Assembly: GCA_000242935.3 (NCBI GenBank)
Contig: CP007053.1
Coordinates: forward strand, 2,837,001 to 2,901,000
DNA from: Opitutaceae bacterium TAV5
GTDB lineage: Bacteria > Verrucomicrobiota > Verrucomicrobiia > Opitutales > Opitutaceae
Length of the DNA stretch: 64,000 nt
Direction of reading: 5' to 3'
The notes under the pieces: model-generated
What the model was told of the DNA's origin: nothing
The model's input: only the letters and a program-made list of their open reading frames with translations
Database searches by the model: none
Made by a program: the position numbers and the translations under genes
In this document: positions 37,070 through 45,500 of the stretch, in pieces
Position numbering within the stretch: position 1 is the first letter of the stretch
Layout: every line of letters starts with the position of its first letter

Positions 37070-38056
37070 ATGAAAAAAAGAATCGGAGTTGTCATTCACC
37101 GGGAACTACGCCGGCGTCTGTTTGCGGAGGCGGACTGGGCGCGACTGAAGACGTTGGGCGAGGTTGTCGCCACAGAGGCGGAGAAGCCGATCAACGCGGA
37201 GCAGGCGGTGGCGTTGTTGAAAGGCTGCGAGATCGCAGTCGGCTCGTGGGGCACACCGGGGCCGACGGCGGGAGTGGTGGCGCATTGTCCGGACCTGAAG
37301 CTGTGGATTCACGCGGCGGGAACGGTGAAGCCTTTTTTCGGCCCGCATCTGGAAGGCCGGGAGCTTCGCATTGCATCCTGCAAGGCGGCTATTGCCCGAA
37401 ACGTGGCCGAACTGGTTCTGGGCGAAATTATCCTCGGGCTGCGTCGCGTGCCGCAGGATGCCGCGGCCAATCGCAACGACATAACGTCAAAGCCGGCCGG
37501 ACTGAAGACGCTGGCGGAGTCCACCGTGGGCATTGTGAGCGCGTCGGAAACGGGGCGGGCTTTGATTGCGTTGCTGCGTCCTTTCGGGTGCCGGGTGCTG
37601 GTGTGGGATCCGTTTCTCGATGAAGCGCAGGCACACGCGCTCGGTGTGGAGCGGGGGGCGGAGATCGTGGAGTTGTGCGCGCAGTGCGACGTGGTGTCGC
37701 TCCATGCGCCGGCCTTGCCGGCGACGCGCCACCTGCTGGGGGCGAAGCATTTTGGGGCGATGCGTGACGGCGCGATTTTCATCAACAGTTCGCGCGGTAC
37801 GTGCATCGACGAGCAGGCATTGATTGCGGAGCTGGAGCGGGGGAGGTTGTTCGCGTTTCTGGATGTGACCGATCCCGAACCGGCCGCGGCGGACAGTCCG
37901 TTGCGGAAGTTGTCCAACGTGATTCTGACATCACACACGGCAGGCCCGCCGTCGGTGTTGATCGGGCGCCAGGTGGTCGAGGACATCGAGGCCACGCTGC
38001 ACGGGGGAGCGCCGCGCCACGTCATCATGGCGGACCAACTGGCGAGGGTGGGGTGA
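37070..38056 (+). CDS. D-2-hydroxyacid dehydrogenase-like protein with altered NAD loop
   Basis: A 328-residue protein of the D-isomer-specific 2-hydroxyacid dehydrogenase family. The catalytic set is intact: Arg in INSSRGTCID (R242), Glu in DVTDPEP (E270) and His in LTSHTAGPP (H289). The nucleotide-binding loop is not canonical: where the family has G-x-G-x-x-G, this protein reads VGIVSASETGRAL, so the first two glycines are Ser157 and Ser159. It may bind NAD(P) differently, or have lost redox activity. It follows the enolase-superfamily gene by 72 nt and may be co-transcribed. A role in reducing or oxidising the sugar-acid product is likely, not shown. Confidence 0.85.
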   Translation: MKKRIGVVIHRELRRRLFAEADWARLKTLGEVVATEAEKPINAEQAVALLKGCEIAVGSWGTPGPTAGVVAHCPDLKLWIHAAGTVKPFFGPHLEGRELRIASCKAAIARNVAELVLGEIILGLRRVPQDAAANRNDITSKPAGLKTLAESTVGIVSASETGRALIALLRPFGCRVLVWDPFLDEAQAHALGVERGAEIVELCAQCDVVSLHAPALPATRHLLGAKHFGAMRDGAIFINSSRGTCIDEQALIAELERGRLFAFLDVTDPEPAAADSPLRKLSNVILTSHTAGPPSVLIGRQVVEDIEATLHGGAPRHVIMADQLARVG

Positions 38057-38074
38057 CGCCGGAAGCTGTTCAAA

Positions 38075-38103
38075 TTGACTCCCTTTGTTGAGGGGCATAT
38101 TGT
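38075..38103 (+). promoter_or_regulatory. Sigma-70-type promoter of the toxin-antitoxin pair, nearly leaderless
   Basis: TTGACT (38075-38080), a 17-nt spacer and TATTGT (38098-38103) form a near-consensus promoter. The antitoxin ATG is at 38111, only 7 nt after the -10 box, so transcription should start at or next to the start codon. Confidence 0.6.
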
Positions 38104-38110
38104 ATTATTT

Positions 38111-38332
38111 ATGAATCGTATTGTTGTCGAACCAGATATTTGCAATGGCCAGCCCACTATCCGGGGAACACGAATCACGGCCCGCACCGTTCTGGAATTT
38201 CTCGCAGCGGGTGACTCCATCGAAAGCGTGCTGGAAGAATATCCGTCACTGACGAGGGAAGATGTGCTGGCCTGCATCGGCTTGTCGTCGGAATTGATGA
38301 GGCATCATTTTTCCATGCTGGAGGTTGCATGA
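38111..38332 (+). CDS. DUF433 antitoxin
   Basis: ATG at 38111, 73 residues. The sequence opens NRIVVEPDICNGQPTIRGTR and continues with RTVLEFLAAGDSIESVLEEY and LTREDVLACIGLSSEL. 'P-x-I-x-x-G-x-P-x-I-x-G-T-R' and 'L-x-x-G-x-S-x-x-x-I-x-x-x-Y-P-x-L-x-x-x-D-V' are the DUF433 signatures. This winged-helix-type antitoxin typically binds its own promoter and neutralises a partner PIN-like toxin. The stop overlaps the toxin start by 4 nt (ATGA), as usual for such pairs. A strong promoter overlaps its start region. Confidence 0.95.
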   Translation: MNRIVVEPDICNGQPTIRGTRITARTVLEFLAAGDSIESVLEEYPSLTREDVLACIGLSSELMRHHFSMLEVA

Positions 38333-38673
38333 GGGGTATTTTGTTCGACGAAAACGTCCCCCGCCGGATTACATTTTCCCCGTCAGCGCCCTTTTCCCAT
38401 GCGACCGACCTCGGAAGCAGTGTGTCGGACTCGGCGATATGGGAATACGCAAAACAAAACCGGTTGGCAATCGTGACAAAAGATACGGATTTTTCTCATC
38501 GGATCATGCTCTCCACTCCGCCGCCATGGATCGTGCATTTGCGATTCGGCAACCTTCCCAAGCGCGAGTTTCACGCACTGCTGGCCCGCCTGTGGCCACA
38601 AATCGAATCCCTGTTGCCAGCCAACAAATTGATCAGCGTTTTCCACGACAAAATTGAGGCCATTGCGGACTGA
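38329..38673 (+). CDS. DUF5615 PIN-like toxin
   Basis: A 114-residue protein. LFDENVPRRI (D and E near the N-terminus), then AIWEYAKQNRLAIVTKDTDF, where the 'T-K-D-x-D-F' motif carries two acidic residues, match the DUF5615 family, a PIN-like nuclease fold that pairs with DUF433. Such toxins are expected to cut RNA when free. The ATGA overlap with the antitoxin makes toxin translation depend on antitoxin translation. The pair sits between the sugar-acid cluster and module C and may be addictive cargo stabilising this accessory region. Confidence 0.92.
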   Translation: MRGILFDENVPRRITFSPSAPFSHATDLGSSVSDSAIWEYAKQNRLAIVTKDTDFSHRIMLSTPPPWIVHLRFGNLPKREFHALLARLWPQIESLLPANKLISVFHDKIEAIAD

Positions 38674-38776
38674 GCCGAGAGGGAGTCCGGGCGAACTCCG
38701 GGCGGATGCTTTTTAACGACTCGGAAAATCCTTTCACTTGGGGCAAGGACGCGACGGGCAAACCGGTGCACGGGGA

Positions 38777-39706
38777 TCATGTCTTTCCGCTGTGTAGATC
38801 AATGGATCCCTCGCGAGTGGTCGCGGATCGGCGACGGACGAGGGAGGCGATGGTCATTATGGAGGCACCGGCAAGGATGGCGGCAGCAGCAGGTTCGGGG
38901 ACGGCAGTGAAGGTTAGCGTGAGGGCGCTGTCGTTGAGGGTAAGGGTGCGATTTTGGGAATTTGCACCGCGAAGAGCAATGAAGAGCTGGTCGCCTTCGT
39001 TGAGCGTGATGCCAGTGAGAGAGTTCGGAACAGGCATCTCTACGCTACCGTCAAAAAGAGTGTAGGTGCCGAGTGCCGTTGTGTTGTTCGAGAGACTCAG
39101 GAGTGTTTCGAGGGTGGTGGCGGTGGTGGTCCCTTGACGGACAACGCCGATGACTATCCTGGCTCCATTGGCACCAGCATTTTTCTCGAGTGTCCATGAG
39201 AGGGATCCGCCAATGTCGTAGACGCCCTCGGTATCAGCGGTGGCGGTGTAGGCGGCAATCAACCAGGGAGGGCGAAAGGCATCCTCGGGAGCGACAGAGG
39301 GATTGCCCGGGCTGTTCCAGAAGATGCTGAGTGCGGATTCGGTAGCGCGGACGTAACCGGTGTTGGCATTGGCGGAGGCTCCATCGGGGGAAGAGGGGGT
39401 GGCGTTGACGGCAAAGCGTGAGTAGGAACTCGACCAGGGCATGTAAATCCAGTCTTGGGGATCGAGAGTGTAAATGGAACCGGAACCAGTCTTGTAGCCG
39501 GCTTGATAATAATAGCTCCAGATGGAGTCGGTGGGGGCAAGGGTGGAGCCATGGCCGTTGCCGGAAAATCCGTCGGTTCCAGATGCGGTCCAACTCGCGG
39601 CGCGGGAAACGTCAGTGGAATCCGACGCGTGGACGGAGTTCGTAAAAAAGACGGCCGCGGTAAGAATTGCGGCAGCCGTGATGTTGATCTGATAATTCAT
39701 ATTCAT
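38777..39706 (-). CDS. PEP-CTERM protein (module C)
   Basis: A 309-residue protein with a signal peptide (QINITAAAILTAAVFFTNSVHA). The body is beta-rich and low in charge, with SIYTLDPQDWIYMPWSSS and LFDGSVEMPVPNSLTG, no recognised enzyme motif. The sorting tag reads AVPEPAAAAILAGASIM, a hydrophobic helix, then LVRRRS. An additional 15-residue tail (TTREGSIDLHSGKT) follows the basic cluster, longer than in the other three proteins. It is the last gene of the short pseudopilin/PEP-CTERM unit of module C, 75 nt downstream of the pseudopilin stop. Confidence 0.88.
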   Translation of the reverse strand: MNMNYQINITAAAILTAAVFFTNSVHASDSTDVSRAASWTASGTDGFSGNGHGSTLAPTDSIWSYYYQAGYKTGSGSIYTLDPQDWIYMPWSSSYSRFAVNATPSSPDGASANANTGYVRATESALSIFWNSPGNPSVAPEDAFRPPWLIAAYTATADTEGVYDIGGSLSWTLEKNAGANGARIVIGVVRQGTTTATTLETLLSLSNNTTALGTYTLFDGSVEMPVPNSLTGITLNEGDQLFIALRGANSQNRTLTLNDSALTLTFTAVPEPAAAAILAGASIMTIASLVRRRSATTREGSIDLHSGKT

Positions 39707-39781
39707 TTTTCAGGTGTAATGAGATTTTAGTTACGATTTGTCTTGTGGGATGAGGGAGGCAGGCGGCGGCGAGGGGGCGGA

Positions 39782-40450
39782 TTACTTCCGCGGAGTCCAC
39801 GGAAGCTCTTTCTGCTCGGCGCTGCCGAGAGGGATTTCCGGAAGAGCGCGGGTTTTTACGTGGCCGTCGAAGTAGGCGAGGTTCGCTTTTTCGCTGTGCC
39901 GGAGCGCCAGCTTGTTGGCGGAGAATCCGGTGAAGTCGCGCTCGGTCGCATCAAGAAAAAGGACGACATGGGCGGCGGGCTGCACCTGGGAATATTTGTA
40001 ACCGGAATTTTTGTTGCTGCCCGGCTCAGGGTTGATCTGGCCGTTGACGAGGAAATTCTTTCCGTAGTCGGATTGATGTGACGCCGTGATGAGAAAGCTG
40101 CCGGCGGGACAGGCAAAGATGCCGGGCGGGCGAATGTCCTTGTCCTGGAGCGAGGTGACCACCCGTTTGTCGGAGAACACGTAGGGAGCGAGTAACTGGC
40201 ACCACGTCATGGTGCCGCCCGTGGCGGTGGGTTTTTCGGTATTGTGCACAACCCTGTCGCGGTTGTCGGCAGCGTGGAGTTGCGCGGCGATGACGAGTTG
40301 ACGGAGGTTGCTGATGCATTGAGCAGTGCGCGCACTGGCACGGACGCGGCTCGCGGTGGGCAGGATGATGGCGGCAAGGATGCCGATGATGGCGATGACG
40401 GTCAGTAATTCGACCAACGTGAACGCAGCGCGTCGGGATGGGGAGTACAT
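39782..40450 (-). CDS. Prepilin-like protein with H-X9-DG motif (module C)
   Basis: Start chosen at the ATG at 40450 (222 aa); the longer frame to 40519 would run into the upstream palindrome. The prepilin motif is [19 protein letters not shown] at about 9-27, followed by ASRVRASARTAQCISNLRQ. The C-terminal motif is RHSEKANLAYFDGHVK, an exact H-X9-DG. It heads a two-gene unit with the PEP-CTERM gene. A 20-bp palindrome 47 nt upstream matches one upstream of the module C GH2 gene, so both units probably answer to the same LacI regulator. Confidence 0.9.
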   Translation of the reverse strand: MYSPSRRAAFTLVELLTVIAIIGILAAIILPTASRVRASARTAQCISNLRQLVIAAQLHAADNRDRVVHNTEKPTATGGTMTWCQLLAPYVFSDKRVVTSLQDKDIRPPGIFACPAGSFLITASHQSDYGKNFLVNGQINPEPGSNKNSGYKYSQVQPAAHVVLFLDATERDFTGFSANKLALRHSEKANLAYFDGHVKTRALPEIPLGSAEQKELPWTPRK

Positions 40451-40496
40451 GATGCTTGTGCGGGTAAAGAGTTTCGGGCGGGTGTGGTTGGAATCA

Positions 40497-40516
40497 ATAA
40501 TTCGACGTTGAATTGT
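40497..40516. promoter_or_regulatory. Module C operator candidate 1 (upstream of pseudopilin)
   Basis: ATAATTCGACGTTGAATTGT has 7-bp arms (ATAATTC / GAATTGT, 6 of 7 matching) around a 6-bp spacer. It shares AATTC-N6-GAATTG with the site at 47406-47425. It is 47 nt from the pseudopilin start codon. Confidence 0.55.
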
Positions 40517-40560
40517 CAAGGGTTAAAATACCCGCATTTTTACATTCGGGAGCATTTTTA

Positions 40561-42558
40561 TCAGGTGCGCGGAGGGGAGGAGAGGGAGCCGGAAAGCTGC
40601 GCCTGGTCCCGGAGCAGGATGTCCAGGGTTTCCGGGGTTACGGGGGGTTGTCCGGGTTCTTCAGGTTCGATGCGGAGGAGAAGATTTTTTTCACTTTCTC
40701 CGGGACGCAGGCGGAGCCACTGGGGAGGGCTTTCCCTGGCGATCACCGTGTGGCCGAGGATGCGTTGGGGGATGCCTTCGGGGGTTTCCAGCCAGACGCG
40801 CAAGATACGGGGAGTCGTTCCGGTGTAGCGGGTATTTGGCGACACACCGATCCAGCCGGTGGAAGGAGGGGGCGGGGGGTCGATCCCGATCCGCCAGCGT
40901 CCGTTGTCCCGCGGAGCCTGCCGGAGAGAGGAGGGCTTTTCCGGAATGGCGGGATCAATGCGCAGAACGAGGTTGGACATTGCGGGGACTTCGAGCGTCA
41001 CGGTGTTGTCAGGGGCGAGGACTCCGAAAGCGGTGATTGCGCCATGGGCGCGGTGACTGACTTCCTCCACATACCAGGGGGCGGCGGGGGGAAAGCTCCA
41101 GCCTTCGAGCCGCAGGCGAAGGCGGCGCTGTGTCGGGTTGGTGTTGGCAACGAGCACACGGCCCTGGCCGGTGTGCGGTTCGCGGGCGGCAAGGAGTGAG
41201 AGGTTTTCAGGAAGCGCGTCGGGAGCGGGGACTTTTGTGAGGTCGAGTCCGCCGGCGAAGGCGCGGGTGTAGAGGCGGGCGGCTTCGGCTCCCTTGGTGG
41301 AGCGGAGGATGGGTTGGAGAGGGGAATTCTGGTCGATGACGTGGGTACCGTTTTTCTTGATTTGTCCGTCGGGCATGTTGGCGCTCTGGGTGAAACGGAA
41401 AACGTAGAGTTCTTTCAGGCCGATGCGGGTGTAGGCGGCGGCGATGGCACCAAAGGCTGCATAATAAGCGGGGGTGTCGAGGGTGTCGGCGGTTTTAAGG
41501 AAGGCGGCGGCGGTGCTGACGTTCATCTCGGAAATGATGAGCGGGGGAATGCCCTGAGGGCGGTCGGCACGCATGGCGGTGAGGACGCGGGCGGCTTGCC
41601 GGTCGATGGTGCGGGGGTCGCGGGTGTAAATCTGAAAGGCATACTGATCGAAGAGGGGCCGGCGGGGGAGGCTGCGCCCGGGGTAATCGTCGTCGATGGC
41701 GGCAAGGGTGAACTGGCCCCAGCCACGCGCGGCATCGCGGGTGTCGGGGCGTCCGGAGCGGGGGAGATAAACGTCGAGGCCGGCGGTGACCGGGGCGGAA
41801 ATAAGGGGAACGAGGTGGCGGTCGTAAAGGCGGTTGACGTCGTCGATGGCGGCGCGAACGGCGTCGGAACCGAGCTGGACGAGAGTCAGGAATTGTTCCT
41901 GGGTGATCGGTTGGGACTCGCGGTGATCGGGTTCGTTGAAGAGCTGGAAGCGGCGAATATCGTAGTGGCGGGCGAGGTAAAAGGCATTGAGGTAGATACC
42001 GCGCCAGTAGGCATGACGGGAGATCCAGTCGGGGGTGCCGTCGGGGTGGTTGAGGGGAAAGCGGCCTCCGGCGAGCGCGTTGCGGGCGCCAATGGTGAGG
42101 GGGCAGAGGATATCGACGCCGAGGCGACGAAATTCGGAGAGGGAATAACAGTCGCCTGTCATGCCTGAACGGCCGCCGCCGAAGATCTGCGCGATGCGGG
42201 CCTCGTGGGCAGGCCAGTCGGCAGCATCGGGTGCGAGCGGGTCGCGGCGGAGTCGGGCGCGGGCGTGTTCAAAGGCGGCGAGGGTGTTCTGGAGGTTCTC
42301 GTCCGGGGAGTTGGCGGGGGGCCGGAGGGGATCATCGGGCCAGGCGGCGAGGGGCCACCAGAAGCGGGCGGCAGTCATGCCGCTGTATTCGATCCAGTCG
42401 GACGCATTGCTCCCGGGGATGTTTTGGCTGGTGTTGTAACCGATGTGTTGAGGCGTGCGCCCGATGACGGCAGCGGGAAGCGTGATGTCGTGCGCGACCG
42501 GGGAGGCAGGCGCGAGCGTGGCGGCGACGAGGGCAAAGAGGATGGGGACTATCTTCAT
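40561..42558 (-). CDS. Secreted clan GH-A glycoside hydrolase candidate (665 aa)
   Basis: A signal peptide is visible (MKIVPILFALVAATLAPASP). The barrel region includes GYNTSQNIPGSNASDWIEY near the start, the acid/base motif RRFQLFNEPDH (N208-E209) and the nucleophile strand PLIISEMNVS (E344), so both catalytic glutamates of a retaining (beta/alpha)8 enzyme are present. DQYAFQIYTRDP and LYVFRFTQSA fit intermediate strands. A beta-sandwich (LVANTNPTQRRLRLRLEGW) and a Pro-rich C-terminal domain follow. I cannot assign a numbered family; GH39- or GH86-like enzymes are closest in pattern. Its ATG overlaps the GH2 stop by 4 nt, so the two are co-translated. Confidence 0.75.
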   Translation of the reverse strand: MKIVPILFALVAATLAPASPVAHDITLPAAVIGRTPQHIGYNTSQNIPGSNASDWIEYSGMTAARFWWPLAAWPDDPLRPPANSPDENLQNTLAAFEHARARLRRDPLAPDAADWPAHEARIAQIFGGGRSGMTGDCYSLSEFRRLGVDILCPLTIGARNALAGGRFPLNHPDGTPDWISRHAYWRGIYLNAFYLARHYDIRRFQLFNEPDHRESQPITQEQFLTLVQLGSDAVRAAIDDVNRLYDRHLVPLISAPVTAGLDVYLPRSGRPDTRDAARGWGQFTLAAIDDDYPGRSLPRRPLFDQYAFQIYTRDPRTIDRQAARVLTAMRADRPQGIPPLIISEMNVSTAAAFLKTADTLDTPAYYAAFGAIAAAYTRIGLKELYVFRFTQSANMPDGQIKKNGTHVIDQNSPLQPILRSTKGAEAARLYTRAFAGGLDLTKVPAPDALPENLSLLAAREPHTGQGRVLVANTNPTQRRLRLRLEGWSFPPAAPWYVEEVSHRAHGAITAFGVLAPDNTVTLEVPAMSNLVLRIDPAIPEKPSSLRQAPRDNGRWRIGIDPPPPPSTGWIGVSPNTRYTGTTPRILRVWLETPEGIPQRILGHTVIARESPPQWLRLRPGESEKNLLLRIEPEEPGQPPVTPETLDILLRDQAQLSGSLSSPPRT

Positions 42559-45500
42559 TGCAGGGCGTGAAGGGTGAGGCGGCGAAGCCAGCCGTCGAAG
42601 TGGTATTCGGGGCCGGAAGCCGTGCCGATCTGGATGCGGGCGTCGGAGGGAAGGGGGGGCGGGGTTTCGATCAGGGTGTCGAGCTTGCCGTCGAGATGGA
42701 GGGTGCAGTGCCGGCCATCGAATGTGATGCGCGCGATGTAGTCCCGGCCGGGTTCGATGCGGGTGCGGCTGGCGAGAGTTTTGATGACGGGGCCGGAGTC
42801 GGAGGCGGTGTTGATTTCGAGGATGAGCTGGCCGCGTTTGTTGAGGAGAAGGCGGAAGCCGTCTTTTTTGTAATTAAATTTTTGATACAGACCGGCGAGC
42901 GAGTTGCCGGGCCGGGTGGCCGCGGCGAAGGCGAGTTCCAGGGCAAAAGGGAGGCCATCGGACGGGATGATGTCGGGGCAGGCCGGGGAGTTGAGGGAGG
43001 CACCGCCCTGGAAGCGGAGCGCGGGGCGGTTGTCGTGAGTCTCGGGCACGGGCGCGGTTTTGGCGGGACGGAGGGCGGGGGCGTTTTTGACGAGATTGGG
43101 GATGGCCCCCTTGGCATCGGGTTGGGTGAAATCCCAGCCGCCAAGGAGCGGGTCCTGGGCGGCGGGGAGCGGCCTGGTGACGGCCGACGGCATCACAGGA
43201 GAGGGCGTGGCGGTGGTTTTGGGGATGACGGCGGGAGCGCCGGCGCCGGCGCGAGTGCCGCCAGTGATGGCGAGGAGCACGAACTGGGTGGGGCCGAGGG
43301 CGGCCTGGATGTCGAGGGTGCGGATTTCTTTATCCGGATGGGGGTTGGTCCAGGCGGTGCTGTAAATGCCGACGGGAGAGTGAAGGAGATTGCGGCCGGT
43401 CCAGGCGATGCGGGAGTTGGGGACGGCGGCAGGCGTCCACCAGTCGGAGGTTTCGAGGCCGTAGCGGATGGGGAGGGTGACGGTGATGGCGTCGGCGTAG
43501 TGAACGGTGATGCGGGCGACGTCCTGGTGGACTTTGGGGGAGGCCCAGGAGGCGGCGTGAAGGAGCCAGAGGGTGTCGGCGCGGCGGGCGACGGGGACGG
43601 CGCGGGCGGCGTCGGGAAGGCGGGTGCCGTGGTCGGTGCCGCGAAGGCTGACGATGGCGCGGCCGGAGTTGCGGGCGGGGTCGATGAGGCGGAAGGGTTG
43701 GCCTGCGAAGTCCATGCGGGTGGGAAAAACTTCGGCTTCGACTTCCATACCGGTGTCGAGGCCGCCTTCGCGTCCAGTGTGGTTGATGAGGAAGAAGCGC
43801 ATGTCGTTGTCTCCCTGGTCGGTCCAGCCGCCGATGCCGTCGTCGGCGATACGGTCGTGGTAGCCCATGTTGGCGTGGGCGGAGAGATCGACAAAGAAGT
43901 GATCGTAGCGGGGAGCGTCGCGGCGGGGGGCGGCACGGGCTCCCTGGTTGATGGCAAGAGAGCTGACGATGCGGGTGACTTTGTCGCTTTCGAAGGCAAG
44001 GGCGTCTTCCCAGCGGAGGTTGTCAAAAAGAAGGGTGCCGGAACCGACCGGGATTTTGACAAGGAGGGCCGGGGTAATGAGAGGAACGGCTGTGGTATTG
44101 TCGGATGAAATACGAAGCGCGGGACCGCCAAGGGGGGCGGTGGATTGCGCCCCTTGGCTGAGGCGGCCGAGGTTGATTTTGGCCCAGAAGAAGTCGAAGG
44201 TGGACAAATTGTCGATGAGCGGATCTTCGGTCTGACGCGCGGCGGTTTTTATGTGTTTGGGGTAATCTTCGAGCTCAGGTTTGAAGGGGAAGAGAGGGGC
44301 CACGGCTGAAAGAGTTTCGCGGGTGTATCCGTGAATCCAGACGTGACCACCGGAGGTCAGGTGATTACGGATGGAGGCAAGCTGGGTTTCCGAGGGCGCG
44401 AAACCGTCGGCGAGGAGGAGAGGGCCGCCCGCGGGCGCGGCCAGGTCAAAAGCGGTGGTGAAGTCGATGTCGGCGGCTCGAAGAGCTGCGGGGATCTTTG
44501 AACTGGTGGACGCGAGGAGCCGAAGCGGGGCGGAGGGGCGGGGATGGTGTTCCAGCGCAGAGCGGATGAGGGATGCGAGTATCCGGCCGGCGAGCGGTTC
44601 GTCGTCGATACGATCCACCAGGTTGAGTTGCGAGAGGATGAAGAGACCCTGGCCGTGAGGAACCTCCAGGAGCGGAGACCAGAGAAGGCCGAATTGCCCG
44701 CCCGTATCGAGCATTACGCGGTAATCGCCGGTGGAAGGTTTCTGAAAGGTTTTTCGGGAGACAAGGTGATCGGGTCGCCACCAGGAAAGTTGGCGGGGAT
44801 CGAGACCGGCGAGGGCAGGGTGAGCATGGGTGCGTGGCCAGGCACGGGTGGAGACATGGGCGGCATCAGGGGCGGGAAGCCAGGGCAGGGCGGAGGCAAG
44901 CGGAGACTGCGCATCTTGCCGGAGAACGAGAACGGAGCCGCCAGCGGCGGCGAAATCGGCGATAATCTGTTGTTCTGCAGGGGAAGGCAGGGTGTCGTTG
45001 CCGATGACGAGGAGGCGGATGCCGGCGATCGTCTGCGGAGCGAGGGTCTTGCCATGCGGGGGCGTCCAGCCGAGCTTGCCCATGGCGGCAGCCGTGTCAC
45101 CGGATGTATCGAGCAGGAAAATGGCAGGAGTTGAGGGAGCGGATCTGGCAAAGGAGGCAAGCGTGGCCCGCGGCATGATGAAGACCGTTTCCTCGAACTG
45201 GTCGAGGGGCTGATTGCGATCACTGCGGACGTGGGCGAGCTGGACCGTGAGAAGGGCTTGCACCGCGGGAGTGTTTCCGGAGCTGTCTGCGAAGGGAAGA
45301 GAAGGAACAGGTATCGGGATATCAAGCACGTTGCGCTCGCCGGACGCGGCTTGTGCGGGGATGGTTTCGCTCCACAGGATACGTTCGCCGATTTTCAGTG
45401 TGCAGAGGAGGTGCATGCGCTCCCAGGCGGTGCGGCTGTCGTTGAAGACAACGACTTTGCGAGTCTGCGTTTTCCCGGCGAAGAAGTTGGGAAAGTATTC

